A DNA stretch of 64,000 nt from Pseudogracilibacillus auburnensis (GCF_003201975.1 NZ_QJJQ01000001.1:248001-312000), one strand, 5' to 3'; shown: positions 1 to 9,395, counted from the first letter of the stretch. The notes: generated by a model not told the origin, from the letters alone. A program made the numbers and translations.

Positions 1-59
1 ACCCCTTGCCGGGGCAGGGTCTTATCTAGGCCTCTTCTCCCGCAAGAGTCGACGACCTG

Positions 60-165
60 CCGTTCCAGCCGAAATTTTATAGGATGTAAAAACGAACGAT
101 AACATTATACTTTTGTTTGTTGTTCGGTTTTATTCTAGAATTAGTCTATTATGAAATTCATTCAT
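60..165 (+). repeat. Dispersed repeat, family D copy 1
   Basis: This stretch recurs almost unchanged at about 36451-36557. The common part runs from the Bacillaceae-type 'cccgcaagagtc' segment through a TTTTATAGGATGTAAAAACG block and a TTGTTGTTCGGTTTTATTC block to a shared TAGTCTATTATGAAATTCAT end. It lies in the non-coding leader upstream of the sugar-importer operon. Nothing in bases 1-200 looks coding. Confidence 0.85.
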
Positions 166-223
166 TAATATTAAATATACTCTATATGAAATTATTTCCT
201 TATGGTAATAAGTAAAAATATGT

Positions 224-253
224 TTGACTTAATGTTACTTTGTGTTATTATAT
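224..253 (+). promoter_or_regulatory. Probable SigA promoter of the sugar-salvage operon
   Basis: TTGACT at 224-229 is followed, after 18 bases, by TTATAT at 248-253. Four copies of (A/C)ATGTTA lie at 231-237, 262-268, 282-288 and 294-300, overlapping and following the promoter. They are candidate sites for the DeoR-type regulator encoded in the operon, but their spacing is uneven, so this is a weak inference. Confidence 0.4.
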
Positions 254-405
254 TTAATATAAATGTTAATGTAAGCGATTTAATGTTAGAGTACATGTTA
301 AAAAAGTTGTTTTGCGTAAAAGGTAAAGAAAGTAGGATGTTTTTTACAGAAAACAACATCATTCTATTAATAGCTTACGAGAAAAAATTAGGGGAGGTAT
401 TTCTG

Positions 406-1482
406 TTGAGAAAGTTTTTAACGGTTTTTATGTTAGCAACAGTATTAATTATTTCAGCATGTGGGGGAAAAAATTCTGAAAGTGAGTCATCATCAAAGTC
501 AAAAGAAAAAATTGATGGTGTTCCTGAAGCGATCCAGGAGGATGTAAAAATTGCAGTTATTAGAAACTTACCTTCTGATGACCATACAAAACAGTTTTTG
601 GATGGTGCAAGAGCAGAAGGGGAAGCATTTGGTTTCACAGTTGATACTTTTATTTCTGATGGCGATGATGCGAAGTTTCAGGATCTTGTTAAACAAGCGA
701 TTCAAAAAGATTATGATGGTTTAATTATTTCACATGGTAAGGAAGCGTATTCAAATGAAATGATTCAGCCTGCGGTTGATAAAGGGATGAAGGTTGTCAC
801 ATTTGATACAGTAGTAGATTTAGAAGGTGTTACAACTACTGTACAAGACGACCATCAACTGGCCGAATTAAGTCTAAATGAAATTGCTAATTTGTCAGAA
901 GACGGAAAACCAGTAAAAGTGATTAAACTTTGGTTAGGTGGAATACCTCCGCTTGATAGCCGTGAAGAAATTTATAAACAGTTTGAAGAAGAAGGAAAAA
1001 TCGAAACAGTTGAAACAATTGGACCTGCAAACATGCAAAATGTTCAAGGAGATGTCTCAGCCGGAGTAAGCTCCATTCTAGGAAAACACCCAGCAGGGTC
1101 AGTGGATGCCATTTGGGGTTCATGGGACGAGCTTGCAAAAGGCGGATACAACGCATTAAAAGATAATAATCGTTCAGATATTAAATTAATTTCGATCGAT
1201 ATTTCGAATCAAGATATTAATTTAATGTTAGAAGAAAATAGTAACTGGGTTTCTACGGCTGCTGTAGACCCATCATTAATCGGTGTCATGAATATGCGTT
1301 TACTAGCGAAAAAAATCGCTGGAGAAGAAACACCTGATCATTACCAGCTTGAACCAAAATTAATTAAACAAGAAGACCTTACTGCTGAAACGAATATGAC
1401 AAATCTTAATGATGTAATCGACGGTTGGGGAGTTTCAGAAGATTTTGATGAAGATTGGATGAAGAAATTAAGAGAGAATTAA
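406..1482 (+). CDS. Sugar ABC importer, substrate-binding lipoprotein
   Basis: Extracellular ligand-binding lipoprotein of a carbohydrate ABC importer (RbsB-like, periplasmic-binding-protein type I fold). The chosen TTG start at 406 sits 8 bases after GGGGAGG and begins MRKFLTVFML, a signal peptide with lipobox LIISAC and lipidated Cys19. The in-frame ATG at 202 has no ribosome site and would put about 68 residues before the signal peptide. The mature part starts with a Ser/Lys-rich linker, then 'IAVIRNLPSDDHTKQF' typical of this fold. It heads an operon with ATPase, permease, kinase, isomerase, regulator and aldolase genes, so the ligand is inferred to be 5-deoxyribose, 5-methylthioribose or a relative. 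The ligand cannot be read from the sequence. Confidence 0.88.
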   Translation: MRKFLTVFMLATVLIISACGGKNSESESSSKSKEKIDGVPEAIQEDVKIAVIRNLPSDDHTKQFLDGARAEGEAFGFTVDTFISDGDDAKFQDLVKQAIQKDYDGLIISHGKEAYSNEMIQPAVDKGMKVVTFDTVVDLEGVTTTVQDDHQLAELSLNEIANLSEDGKPVKVIKLWLGGIPPLDSREEIYKQFEEEGKIETVETIGPANMQNVQGDVSAGVSSILGKHPAGSVDAIWGSWDELAKGGYNALKDNNRSDIKLISIDISNQDINLMLEENSNWVSTAAVDPSLIGVMNMRLLAKKIAGEETPDHYQLEPKLIKQEDLTAETNMTNLNDVIDGWGVSEDFDEDWMKKLREN

Positions 1483-1496
1483 ATCGATGCTTCATA

Positions 1497-1622
1497 GGGC
1501 TGGGACATAACGAAAACGATCAAATCTAAAGACGGACAATGCACTACCTTAGCGAAGTAGATTATGAGAGTGAGCTCTATACAACCATCATTGTTCGGAT
1601 TTTATTTCTTTTGTCCCAATCC
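1497..1622 (+). repeat. Dispersed repeat, family A (short form)
   Basis: Short form of a family bounded by an inverted repeat (GGGCTGGGACATAA at the left, TTGTCCCAATCC at the right). The left end continues with AACGATCAAATCTAAAGA and ACCTTAGCG, the right end with TTGTTCGGATTTTAT. The same ends enclose longer interiors near 29.0, 30.8 and, inverted, 9.6 kb. It lies between the first two genes of an operon, so it would be transcribed and could fold as a long hairpin. Confidence 0.75.
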
Positions 1623-1677
1623 TATATTTTTACACTATAGGTAACTAAATTTTAGATTAATAGATAGGTGAGATATA

Positions 1678-3195
1678 GTGGAAACGAAAAAAACAACATT
1701 AAGGATGGAAAACATCTCAATTGAATTTCCTGGTGTTAAAGCATTATCAGATGTTGATTTTGAAATGGAGACAGGTACAATCCATGCACTTATTGGTGCT
1801 AATGGAGCCGGAAAGTCAACATTGATGAAAGTATTATCAGGAGCATATAGCCATTATACAGGTACTATTTTCTTTAATAATGAAGAAGTAATGATTCGTT
1901 CTCCCAAAGAGGCAAAAGACCTTGGTATCGATATCGTCTATCAAGAAGTGGATACAGCATTGATTCCCTATTTAACAGTAGGGGAAAACATTATGTTAGA
2001 CGTTATTGTAAACGATATGGGGAAAAGACAATTTATTAATTGGAAACAAACGCATTTCGAAGCAAAGAAAATATTAGAACATTTAAATATAAAAATTGAC
2101 ACAAAAAAAGGTGTCGCTGAGTTAGATTTAGCGGAAAAACAAATGGTCCTCATTGCAAGAGCAATCGTTCAAGAACGTAAATTTTTAATTTTAGATGAGC
2201 CAACAGCTCCTTTAAGTAATAAAGAAACTGCTGAGCTGTTTCGAATTGTTCGGGAATTAGCGACAAAACGAAATGTTGGAATTATTTTTATTTCCCACCG
2301 CTTACCGGAACTATTTGAGATTTGTGAAGATATAACGATTATGAAAGATGGTCAAATTGTCGAATCGAAACCAATGAAAGAAATGACCACACAAAAAGTG
2401 GTGGAAAGTATGCTTGGAAACTCTTCACATGAAGAATATCAACGATCAGAAAAAGATATTGGAGATGCCATTTTAGAAGTGGTAAATCTTCATGATAAAG
2501 AAGGGAAAGTAAAAGATATTAGCTTCGATGTTCGTGAAGGAGAAGTAATCGGTATCGCAGGACTTGTCGGAGCAGGGAAAACAGAATTATGTAAAACAAT
2601 TTTTGGTGCAATGGGAAAAGAAAAAGGTTCCATCCATTTAAAGGGGAAAGAACTAACAATCAAATCACCATACCATGCAGTAAAACAGGGACTTGCACTC
2701 GTACCAGAAGAAAGAAGAAAAGAAGGCGTCCTTGTTGAAGAACCAGTATATAGTAATTTATCTGCGGCAAGTTTAAAAAAGTTTACGAAAGTATTCAGCT
2801 TCTTAAAACCTTCCCTTGAAAAAGCTGCTGCAAGAAAAATGATTGATGATATCGGAGTTAAGACCCCGACTGAAAACCAAAAAGTTGCCTTATTATCAGG
2901 GGGAAATCAACAAAAAGTAGCAGTTGGAAAATGGTTAATGTCAGAAGCTGATATCTATATATTTGACGAGCCTACAAAAGGTGTAGACGTTGGAGCTAAA
3001 AAAGAAATATTCCAACTGATTGATGCTCTATCCCATGATGGAAAAGGGATTATCTATGCCTCAAGTGAATTAGCAGAAATAATGGCGATTACAGATAGAA
3101 TTTATGTCATGTACGATAATAAAATTGTGAAAGAACTAGTAACGAAAAATACGAGCGAAGAAGAAATAATGCATTACTCTACAGGAGGAAATTAA
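1678..3195 (+). CDS. Sugar ABC importer, double ATPase subunit (RbsA-like)
   Basis: Cytoplasmic ATPase with two fused nucleotide-binding domains, as in RbsA/MglA-type carbohydrate importers (505 aa, usual length). Domain 1 shows Walker A GANGAGKST near residue 40, a divergent signature LDLAEKQ and Walker B FLILDEPTAPLS. Domain 2 shows the degenerate P-loop GLVGAGKTEL, signature LSGGNQQK and Walker B IYIFDEPTKGVDVG. The GTG start at 1678 follows AGGTGAG. It is separated from the binding-protein gene by a family A repeat and lies 4 bases before the permease gene. It powers uptake of the operon's pentose-type substrate, inferred from context. Confidence 0.93.
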   Translation: METKKTTLRMENISIEFPGVKALSDVDFEMETGTIHALIGANGAGKSTLMKVLSGAYSHYTGTIFFNNEEVMIRSPKEAKDLGIDIVYQEVDTALIPYLTVGENIMLDVIVNDMGKRQFINWKQTHFEAKKILEHLNIKIDTKKGVAELDLAEKQMVLIARAIVQERKFLILDEPTAPLSNKETAELFRIVRELATKRNVGIIFISHRLPELFEICEDITIMKDGQIVESKPMKEMTTQKVVESMLGNSSHEEYQRSEKDIGDAILEVVNLHDKEGKVKDISFDVREGEVIGIAGLVGAGKTELCKTIFGAMGKEKGSIHLKGKELTIKSPYHAVKQGLALVPEERRKEGVLVEEPVYSNLSAASLKKFTKVFSFLKPSLEKAAARKMIDDIGVKTPTENQKVALLSGGNQQKVAVGKWLMSEADIYIFDEPTKGVDVGAKKEIFQLIDALSHDGKGIIYASSELAEIMAITDRIYVMYDNKIVKELVTKNTSEEEIMHYSTGGN

Positions 3196-3199
3196 GAAG

Positions 3200-4204
3200 A
3201 TGGTGAAAAATAAAGAGCAAAAACAAATGAAATTATCTGCTACTGGATGGATGCAATCGATCAATAATTGGGGTACTATTATTGCCATCATCGCTTTAAT
3301 TGTATTTTTTACCGTTGCCTTACCAGATTTATTTTTAACGGGATCCAATATTGTTAATATCTTGAGGAGTATATCGATTGTAACGATTATTGCAATAGGT
3401 CTAACTGTTTCTTTGTCTGTCGATGGATTTGATTTATCGATTGGTTCATCTGCTACTTTAGCAAGTTCATTAATTGTCTCCTTTTTTGTTTGGTACAGTA
3501 TGCCAGCAGGTATTGCTATTCCACTCGCATTACTTGTTACATTAATTATCGCTGGAGTCAACGCTTTCTTAATTGTAAAAGTTAAAATACCAGATCTTTT
3601 TGCAACGCTATCAACGATGTTTATTTTTGAAGGGGTTGCAATGACGTATACTGGAGGCGGTTCTATTAGTGTTGGCATGCCACGTTTAGATGGTTCACCA
3701 ACGGAAGGGACATTACCTGTACTGTTTACAAAATTAGGGCAAACACCATGGATTATCATTATTATGATTGTCGTCGTTGTTATCGTACATTTATTTTTAA
3801 ACCATACGAAACATGGGCGATATATGTACATGATTGGTGGGAATCAAGAAGCTGCTAGATTATCAGGTATACCAGTAAATCGCTACCGTACGTTAGCATA
3901 CATCATTTCGACTTTGTTTGCAGCATTAGGTGGAATTATATTAGCCTCTTACGTCGGCTCCTCACAAATCAATGCTGGGGCCGGATATTTAATGCCAGCT
4001 GTTGCAGCTGCATTTATTGGTGCATCTTTTGCAGGAAAAGGAAAACCGAATGCAATCGGGACGTTTTTTGGTGCTGTATTAGTCGGGATTTTGGAAAATG
4101 GACTAGTTATGATGTCTGTTCCTTATTATTCGTTAAATATTGTAAAAGGATTAGTGTTAGCTTTAGCACTTGCATCTACTTATTACAACAGAAAACATCA
4201 TTAA
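3200..4204 (+). CDS. Sugar ABC importer, permease (RbsC-like)
   Basis: Integral membrane permease of the same importer, 334 aa, with about 8-10 hydrophobic segments and the motif 'GFDLSIGS' plus the Ala/Gly-rich '[19 protein letters not shown]' found in RbsC/YjfF-type permeases (BPD_transp_2 fold). The ATG is preceded by GGAGGAAAT and lies 4 bases after the ATPase stop, so the two are translationally coupled. The kinase gene follows after 16 bases. Family assignment is firm; the substrate is inferred from the downstream enzymes. Confidence 0.92.
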   Translation: MVKNKEQKQMKLSATGWMQSINNWGTIIAIIALIVFFTVALPDLFLTGSNIVNILRSISIVTIIAIGLTVSLSVDGFDLSIGSSATLASSLIVSFFVWYSMPAGIAIPLALLVTLIIAGVNAFLIVKVKIPDLFATLSTMFIFEGVAMTYTGGGSISVGMPRLDGSPTEGTLPVLFTKLGQTPWIIIIMIVVVVIVHLFLNHTKHGRYMYMIGGNQEAARLSGIPVNRYRTLAYIISTLFAALGGIILASYVGSSQINAGAGYLMPAVAAAFIGASFAGKGKPNAIGTFFGAVLVGILENGLVMMSVPYYSLNIVKGLVLALALASTYYNRKHH

Positions 4205-4220
4205 TTTAGGAGGAACTATA

Positions 4221-5429
4221 ATGGCAAAGTTCGATGAATATTTTTTAATGGAAAATGAGGATGTCATTCATTATGTGAAAGAAAAAACGTCCTTTTTTAA
4301 CGAAAATAGTGCGTTACTTTGTGATGAAATTGGTGATGGTAATTTAAATTATGTGTACCGTGTCGTCGATCAGGCGGGAGATAAATCGGTCATCGTTAAG
4401 CAAGCTGGAGATACTGCACGAATTTCCGACGCTATTAAATTATCGACAAACCGAATCAAAATTGAATCAGATATTCTTATTTTACATGGTAAACTTGCGA
4501 AAGGTCATGCACCAGAAGTGTATTTATATGATAATGTCATGAATTGTTGCATTATGGAAGACTTATCAGATCATACGATTTTACGTGAAGCCCTTTTACA
4601 ATTTGAAACATTTCCAAAGCTTGCAGATCATATTTCTACCTTTATGGTTCAAACATTATTACCTACAACAGATGTAGTGATGGATCATCAGGAAAAGAAA
4701 GTAAACGTAAAAGAATATATGAACCCAGAGTTATGTGATATATCAGAAGAACTCGTTTATACAGAACCATTTAATGATTACAATCAGCGAAATGAACTTT
4801 TCGAGCCAAACAAAGAATGGATTGTGACTGAAATCTATCGGGATGATGTGTTAAGGCTTGAGGCAGCTAAATTGAAGTTTGAGTTTATGAATCATGCACA
4901 AGCATTAATTCATGGTGATCTCCATACAGGTTCCCTATTTGTAACGAAAGAGTCAACAAAAGTGATCGATCCTGAATTTGGCTTTTATGGTCCAATTGGA
5001 TATGACGTAGGAAATATTATTGCCAATTTAACGTTTGCACTTATTCATGGTGATGCTTACGGAAAAGAACCGTTCGTTGACTGGGCGGAGAATACGATCA
5101 TGGAAGTAGTTGACTTATTTAATAAAAAATTTACCGCCTTTTGGGATGAGCATGTAACGGATGAAATGGCGAAAGAAACAGGGTTTAAAGAATGGTATTT
5201 GGATCGTGTTTTGAGTGACTCTGCAGGTGTAGCTGGACTAGAAATGATTCGCCGGATTGTCGGTCTTGCAAAAGTAAAAGATATTACATCGATTGAAATG
5301 GAAGCAGAGCGTATTCGTGCTGAACGAATTTGTTTAACACTAGCAAAACGATTCATAAAAGACCGTGATACGTTTAGAACGGGGAAAGACTTTATCACTG
5401 CATTAAAAGAAGTAATGAAAAAATATTAA
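4221..5429 (+). CDS. mtnK: 5-methylthioribose / 5-deoxyribose kinase (MtnK-like)
   Basis: ATP-dependent kinase of the aminoglycoside-phosphotransferase-like fold that phosphorylates C1 of 5-methylthioribose or 5-deoxyribose. The catalytic loop [10 protein letters not shown] is at residues 231-240 and the metal-binding D-P-E-F at 250-253, followed by '[10 protein letters not shown]', a hallmark of MtnK. The start at 4221 follows AGGAGGAACTATA; 402 aa matches MtnK. It is followed by an MtnA-like isomerase and a FucA-like aldolase rather than mtnW/X/B/D. This favours the DHAP-shunt / 5-deoxyribose disposal route (DrdK role) over the full methionine salvage pathway. Activity on 5-deoxyribose versus methylthioribose cannot be separated by sequence. 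Confidence 0.88.
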   Translation: MAKFDEYFLMENEDVIHYVKEKTSFFNENSALLCDEIGDGNLNYVYRVVDQAGDKSVIVKQAGDTARISDAIKLSTNRIKIESDILILHGKLAKGHAPEVYLYDNVMNCCIMEDLSDHTILREALLQFETFPKLADHISTFMVQTLLPTTDVVMDHQEKKVNVKEYMNPELCDISEELVYTEPFNDYNQRNELFEPNKEWIVTEIYRDDVLRLEAAKLKFEFMNHAQALIHGDLHTGSLFVTKESTKVIDPEFGFYGPIGYDVGNIIANLTFALIHGDAYGKEPFVDWAENTIMEVVDLFNKKFTAFWDEHVTDEMAKETGFKEWYLDRVLSDSAGVAGLEMIRRIVGLAKVKDITSIEMEAERIRAERICLTLAKRFIKDRDTFRTGKDFITALKEVMKKY

Positions 5430-5444
5430 ATATAGAGGTGCCAC

Positions 5445-6488
5445 ATGACAGAACAACTATTAACAATTCAATGGAAAAATGATAAATTAGTATTGTTAGA
5501 TCAAACATTATTACCGAATGAAATCGTCTATAACGAATATGAGTCTTTGGAGTCTGTATGGGAAGCAATTCGTGTAATGCAAGTAAGGGGCGCTCCCGCC
5601 ATTGGGGTAGCCGCAGCATATGGGGTCTATTTGGGAATAAAAGATGCACCAGAAACTTCTTTTGATGCTTTTTGGGAAGTGATGCAAAAAGGCACCGATT
5701 ATTTGGCAACATCAAGACCTACTGCGGTGAATTTATTTTGGGCAATTGATCGCATGAAATCAGTTGCTATAGATCATAAAACATTACCAATCTCACACTT
5801 AAAAGAAAGACTAATAGAGGAAGCAATTGAAATTCATCACGAGGATGAAGAAATAAATAAACAAATTGGAGAAAATCTATTAGGCTTATTAAAAGATGGT
5901 ATGGGTGTATTAACACACTGTAATGCAGGAGCACTTGCTACAACAAAGTATGGTACAGCTACTTCGCCTATGTACTTGGCAAAAGAACGTGGCTGGAATT
6001 TGAAAGTTTATGCAGATGAAACACGGCCGAGATTACAAGGTTCCACTTTAACTGCTTTTGAATTGTATCAAGCAGGCATTGATGTTACTGTAATTACGGA
6101 TAGTATGGCAGCTGTTGTTATGTCACAAGGAAAGATTGATGCGATTATTGTTGGGGCTGACCGGGTAGCAGCAAATGGAGATGTCGCAAATAAAATTGGA
6201 ACATTAGGCGTTTCTATTTTGGCAAAAAATTACAATATCCCATTTTATGTCGCTGTACCAACACCGACCATTGACCTAGAAACAAAAACGGGAAAAGATA
6301 TTCCAATTGAGGAAAGAGAAAAAGAAGAGGTAATCAAAGGTTTTGGCGCATATACAGCACCAGCAGATGTCGCTGTTTATAATCCAGCATTTGATGTTAC
6401 CCCTGCTGAAAATGTAACTGCTATTGTGACAGAAAAAGGAATTGTTCGTGCTCCTTTTGCAGAAAATTTACGAGCACTTTTTGCATAA
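5445..6488 (+). CDS. mtnA: Methylthioribose-1-phosphate isomerase-like (MtnA / DrdI)
   Basis: Aldose-ketose isomerase converting 5-methylthioribose-1-phosphate (or 5-deoxyribose-1-phosphate) to the ribulose-1-phosphate. Motifs in order: [13 protein letters not shown] (residues 48-60), [10 protein letters not shown] with Cys158, [17 protein letters not shown], and [18 protein letters not shown] with Asp238. Cys158 and Asp238 match the catalytic pair of characterised MtnA enzymes. At 347 aa the length is normal. The ATG follows GAGGTGCCAC, 15 bases after the kinase stop. In this operon it would feed the downstream class II aldolase. Confidence 0.93.
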   Translation: MTEQLLTIQWKNDKLVLLDQTLLPNEIVYNEYESLESVWEAIRVMQVRGAPAIGVAAAYGVYLGIKDAPETSFDAFWEVMQKGTDYLATSRPTAVNLFWAIDRMKSVAIDHKTLPISHLKERLIEEAIEIHHEDEEINKQIGENLLGLLKDGMGVLTHCNAGALATTKYGTATSPMYLAKERGWNLKVYADETRPRLQGSTLTAFELYQAGIDVTVITDSMAAVVMSQGKIDAIIVGADRVAANGDVANKIGTLGVSILAKNYNIPFYVAVPTPTIDLETKTGKDIPIEEREKEEVIKGFGAYTAPADVAVYNPAFDVTPAENVTAIVTEKGIVRAPFAENLRALFA

Positions 6489-6526
6489 AAAACGATTAAA
6501 ATTAGTATAGAAATGAGAGAATATTT

Positions 6527-7327
6527 ATGGTTCTTTTACCAACAGATAGAAGGGAAGCAATTATTGATATATTAAAAACGAAAGATTATGCGGAGATATC
6601 TTATTTAAGTCAAAGGTTTCAAGTGTCTGAAATGACGATCCGGCGTGATATTGAAAAGATGGAAGCAGAAAATAAAGTAAGTAGGGTATATGGTGGTGTG
6701 CGGTTGAAAGAAATGAGCGACCGTGAATTTGAGGATCCAATTGAAAAAAGAAAAAGTACGAATACGTCGGAAAAGCAAGCAATAGCACAAGAAGCAGTAA
6801 ATTACATTCAAGATGGGGATGTCATTGCTTTTGATGCAAGTACTTCGGCCTATGAGTTGAGCCGGATGATTAAATTTAACAAGAGTGTTACCGTCGTTAC
6901 GAATAATATAAATATCGCTGTTGAATTGTCAGGCGATCCAGAAATTACAGTGATTTTATTAGGTGGTTTTGTAAGAAGGACTTCCCTTTCACTAATTGGC
7001 TCGTCTATTCCTAAATATTTAGAATCTATTTATATAGATAAAGCGTTCATCTCATGTAAAGCATTAAACTATGATGATGGGGTAACAGATTCATTGATGG
7101 ATGAAGGAGAGGCAAAACAAGCAATCATCCACCGTTCAAATCAATTATTCATGTTAGCCGATCATTCTAAAATTGACACATTGGCATTTTTTAAGATATG
7201 TCCAGCTACGCGGATTGATACACTTTTCACTGACGGCTTTGCACCATTTACGACAGGGCAACAAGAGTGTATCAATTCGTTTCGCGAAAATGGAATCAAT
7301 GTCGTCATTGCAGAAAAGAATGCATAA
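6527..7327 (+). CDS. DeoR/GlpR-family transcriptional regulator
   Basis: Regulator of 266 aa with an N-terminal winged helix (residues about 6-58; recognition helix 'SEMTIRRDIEKME') and a C-terminal DeoRC sensor domain resembling ribose-5-phosphate-isomerase folds ('TVVTNNINIAVEL', 'SLMDEGEAKQAII'). DeoR repressors usually respond to a phosphorylated sugar, so a pathway intermediate such as the deoxyribulose-1-phosphate is a plausible effector. It sits inside the operon between isomerase and aldolase, so it is likely autoregulatory. The ribosome site (ATGAGAGAAT) is weak compared with its neighbours. Confidence 0.88.
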   Translation: MVLLPTDRREAIIDILKTKDYAEISYLSQRFQVSEMTIRRDIEKMEAENKVSRVYGGVRLKEMSDREFEDPIEKRKSTNTSEKQAIAQEAVNYIQDGDVIAFDASTSAYELSRMIKFNKSVTVVTNNINIAVELSGDPEITVILLGGFVRRTSLSLIGSSIPKYLESIYIDKAFISCKALNYDDGVTDSLMDEGEAKQAIIHRSNQLFMLADHSKIDTLAFFKICPATRIDTLFTDGFAPFTTGQQECINSFRENGINVVIAEKNA

Positions 7328-7367
7328 ATATTTTTAATCGTTATTTGGAAAGAGAGGGGTAGTTTCA

Positions 7368-8009
7368 TTGCTACTAGAAAAAGAAAGAATAGACATCGTT
7401 GAATATTGTCAAAAACTACTTCAGACTGGACTTACAAAAGGAACTGGTGGCAATATAAGCATTTTTAATCGAGAACAAGGCTTTATGGCAATAAGCCCAA
7501 GTGGAATTGAATACGATCGTTTAGTACCAGAAGATGTAGTCGTACTAGATTTACAGCATAATATTGTCGAAGGAACGAAAAAACCATCGAGTGAACTAGC
7601 TATGCATTCGATCTTTTACAAAAAAAGAGAGGATATTGATGCAGTCGTTCATACGCACTCTACTTTTGCCAAAACATTATCATCATTGCGGTGGAACTTA
7701 CCAGCAGTATCGTACCTTGTCGCTTACGCTGGTAAGGATGTTAGATGTGCTAAATATGCGAGTTTTGGCACGGAAGAACTAGCAGAAAATGCTTTTCAAG
7801 CAATGGAAAATAGAAAAGCTGTATTCCTTGCGAACCATGGATTACTTACGGGAGCAAAAGATATTGCAAATGCTTTTAATATTGCTGAAGAAATTGAGTT
7901 TTGTGCTGAAGTCTATTATCGTGCCAAATCAATTGGAGAACCGGTGATTTTAGATGATACGGAAATGGGTCGCATGGAAGATGCTTTTCAAACATATGGT
8001 CAAAGATAA
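7368..8009 (+). CDS. Class II aldolase, FucA-like (DrdA / Ald2-like)
   Basis: Zinc-dependent aldolase of the fuculose-1-phosphate aldolase/adducin family, 213 aa. The catalytic Glu76 (SSELAMH) and zinc ligands His95 and His97 (VHTHS) and His157 (LANHGLL) are all present, in the same spacing as E. coli FucA. TTG start at 7368 after GAGAGGGG. As last gene of the kinase-isomerase cluster it should split 5-deoxyribulose-1-phosphate into DHAP and acetaldehyde, or methylthioribulose-1-phosphate into DHAP and a methylthio-aldehyde. The family is broad, and substrate choice rests on gene context. Confidence 0.87.
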   Translation: MLLEKERIDIVEYCQKLLQTGLTKGTGGNISIFNREQGFMAISPSGIEYDRLVPEDVVVLDLQHNIVEGTKKPSSELAMHSIFYKKREDIDAVVHTHSTFAKTLSSLRWNLPAVSYLVAYAGKDVRCAKYASFGTEELAENAFQAMENRKAVFLANHGLLTGAKDIANAFNIAEEIEFCAEVYYRAKSIGEPVILDDTEMGRMEDAFQTYGQR

Positions 8010-8025
8010 AATAAATGATAACCGT

Positions 8026-8063
8026 AAGGCTTACTCTATTTTAGGGTAGGTCTTATTTCTTTT
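8026..8063 (+). terminator. Terminator of the sugar-salvage operon
   Basis: A 12-bp stem (AAGGCTTACTCT against AGGGTAGGTCTT, with three G-T wobbles) closes a five-base loop and is followed by ATTTCTTTT. It lies 16 bases after the aldolase stop. Confidence 0.7.
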
Positions 8064-8259
8064 AAATAAGCAAATTGTATTTTGAGTGTAAAGGATACAT
8101 TCAAAATGAAATTTTCACTATAGGGAAAACGAATTTTGAAGTTAAAATGACACTCTAAAATACATTTTTCACTTTTTGACATTAATTAAACGGTAAAGTA
8201 AGCTACAAATAATGAAGCATAATCGACGTTGACATTCAATCAAATTGTTGCACTATTCA

Positions 8260-8268
8260 TGGTATACT
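8260..8268 (+). promoter_or_regulatory. Extended -10 promoter of the coiled-coil gene
   Basis: TGGTATACT is an extended -10 element 35 bases before the GTG start. A TTGACA occurs at 8229-8234 but is 28 bases from it, too far to act as its -35. Confidence 0.45.
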
Positions 8269-8302
8269 ATTCATAACATTGTCGAAATAAAAGGTAGAAA
8301 GG

Positions 8303-9304
8303 GTGAAAGTTTTGCAAAATAGTGAATGGATTGAAACGGTACAAACCATTTTTAAACAAGAACTTATCCCTGTCATCGAGCGTCTCGATAAGGTAGAAGG
8401 AAAATTTGACAGTCTGGAAGGAAAAGTCGATAGTTTAGATGGAAAATTTGACAGTCTGGAAGGGAAAGTCAATAGTTTAGATGGGAAAGTTGACAGTCTG
8501 GAAGGGAAAGTCGATAGTTTAGATGTGAAAGTCGACAGTCTGGAAGGAAAAGTTGATGGTTTAGATGTGAAAGTCGACAGTCTGGAAGGAAAAGTTGATG
8601 GTTTAGATGCGAAGGTCGACAGTTTGGAAGGAAAAGTCGATAGTTTAGATGTGAAAGTCGACAGTCTGGAAGGAAAAGTTGATGGTTTAGATGCGAAGGT
8701 CGACAGTTTGGAAGGGAAAGTCGATAGTTTAGATGCGAATGTTGACAATCTGGAAGGAAAAGTCGATAGTTTAGATGCGAAGGTCGACAGTTTGGAAGGA
8801 AAAGTCGATAGTTTAGATGCGAATGTTGACAATCTGGAAGGAAAAGTTGATGGTTTAGATGCGAAGGTCGACAGTTTGGAAGGAAAAGTCGATAGTTTAG
8901 ATGCGAATGTTGACAATCTGGAAGGGAAAGTCGATAGTTTAGATGCGAATGTTGACAATCTGGAAGGAAAAGTTGATGGTTTAGATGCGAAAGTTGATAG
9001 TCTAGAGGAAAAAGTTGACCATATGGATACACGTCTTGGTGGTGTGGAAGGAACAGTCGATCAAATGGGAACCCGTCTTGATAGTATGGATGAAAAACTA
9101 GAAAAAATCGATCATAAAACAGGTAGCACAATCGAGCATGTGATCTTGAATTCTGAACATATTACTGTTTTACAACAAGATGTTAAGGAAATAGCAGGAA
9201 CGGTAAAAAGAATTGAAAAAACACAAGAAGAGCACGAAGTTACAATCGACTTGCTTGCAAGAAGGTCCATCGATCAAGAGGCTGAATTAAAACGAGTTAG
9301 ATAG
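8303..9304 (+). CDS. Heptad-repeat coiled-coil protein, function unknown
   Basis: 333 aa, soluble, no signal peptide or membrane segment. After a short head (to residue about 30) the protein is about 30 tandem heptads of the form xKVDSLE-GKVDSLD, i.e. a 14-residue unit, to about residue 240. A less regular coiled-coil tail (DHMDTRLGGVEG..., then 'TVKRIEKTQEEHEVTIDLL') follows. Val/Leu occupy the core positions, so a long parallel coiled-coil rod is predicted. GTG start after AGAAAGGG. The DNA repeats every 42 bp with few differences, which suggests recent expansion and length variation between strains. I do not recognise a function; it resembles generic Bacillus coiled-coil proteins and phage or fibre-like rods only in architecture. 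Confidence 0.85.
   Translation: MKVLQNSEWIETVQTIFKQELIPVIERLDKVEGKFDSLEGKVDSLDGKFDSLEGKVNSLDGKVDSLEGKVDSLDVKVDSLEGKVDGLDVKVDSLEGKVDGLDAKVDSLEGKVDSLDVKVDSLEGKVDGLDAKVDSLEGKVDSLDANVDNLEGKVDSLDAKVDSLEGKVDSLDANVDNLEGKVDGLDAKVDSLEGKVDSLDANVDNLEGKVDSLDANVDNLEGKVDGLDAKVDSLEEKVDHMDTRLGGVEGTVDQMGTRLDSMDEKLEKIDHKTGSTIEHVILNSEHITVLQQDVKEIAGTVKRIEKTQEEHEVTIDLLARRSIDQEAELKRVR
8375..9010 (+). repeat. 42-bp coding tandem repeat
   Basis: About 15 copies of a 42-bp unit, each made of two related 21-bp halves (AAAGTCGATAGTTTAGATG-like and AAAGTCGACAGTCTGGAAG-like). The reading frame is kept throughout. Variant units (GCGAATGTTGACAATCTGG) recur as blocks, showing segmental duplication. Confidence 0.9.
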
Positions 9305-9321
9305 CATCTTTATTTCCAAAC

Positions 9322-9335
9322 TTGATTTATATCAA
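9322..9335 (+). promoter_or_regulatory. FNR-type box upstream of the HMA-domain gene
   Basis: TTGATTTATATCAA is a perfect TTGAT-N4-ATCAA site. A -10-like TACAAT lies at 9358-9363 and no -35 is present at the right distance. With transcription starting near 9370, the box centre (9328.5) is at about -41.5, the class II activator position. The likely binder is the FNR-type regulator at 13159. Confidence 0.7.
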
Positions 9336-9395
9336 TTTATTTGTCTACTCCATCGGCTACAATAGAGATAGAATAAAACAAGGGAGGGAATGAAC

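Noticed and set aside
202-405. N-terminal extension of the binding protein from ATG 202
   Set aside because: It would place about 68 residues before a complete lipoprotein signal peptide; the TTG at 406 has the ribosome site.
8257-9131. Long minus-strand frames rich in Ser/Thr/Phe/Pro and in Leu/His/Cys repeats
   Set aside because: They are antisense shadows of the 42-bp coding repeat; the plus frame has the ribosome site and a sensible coiled-coil sequence.
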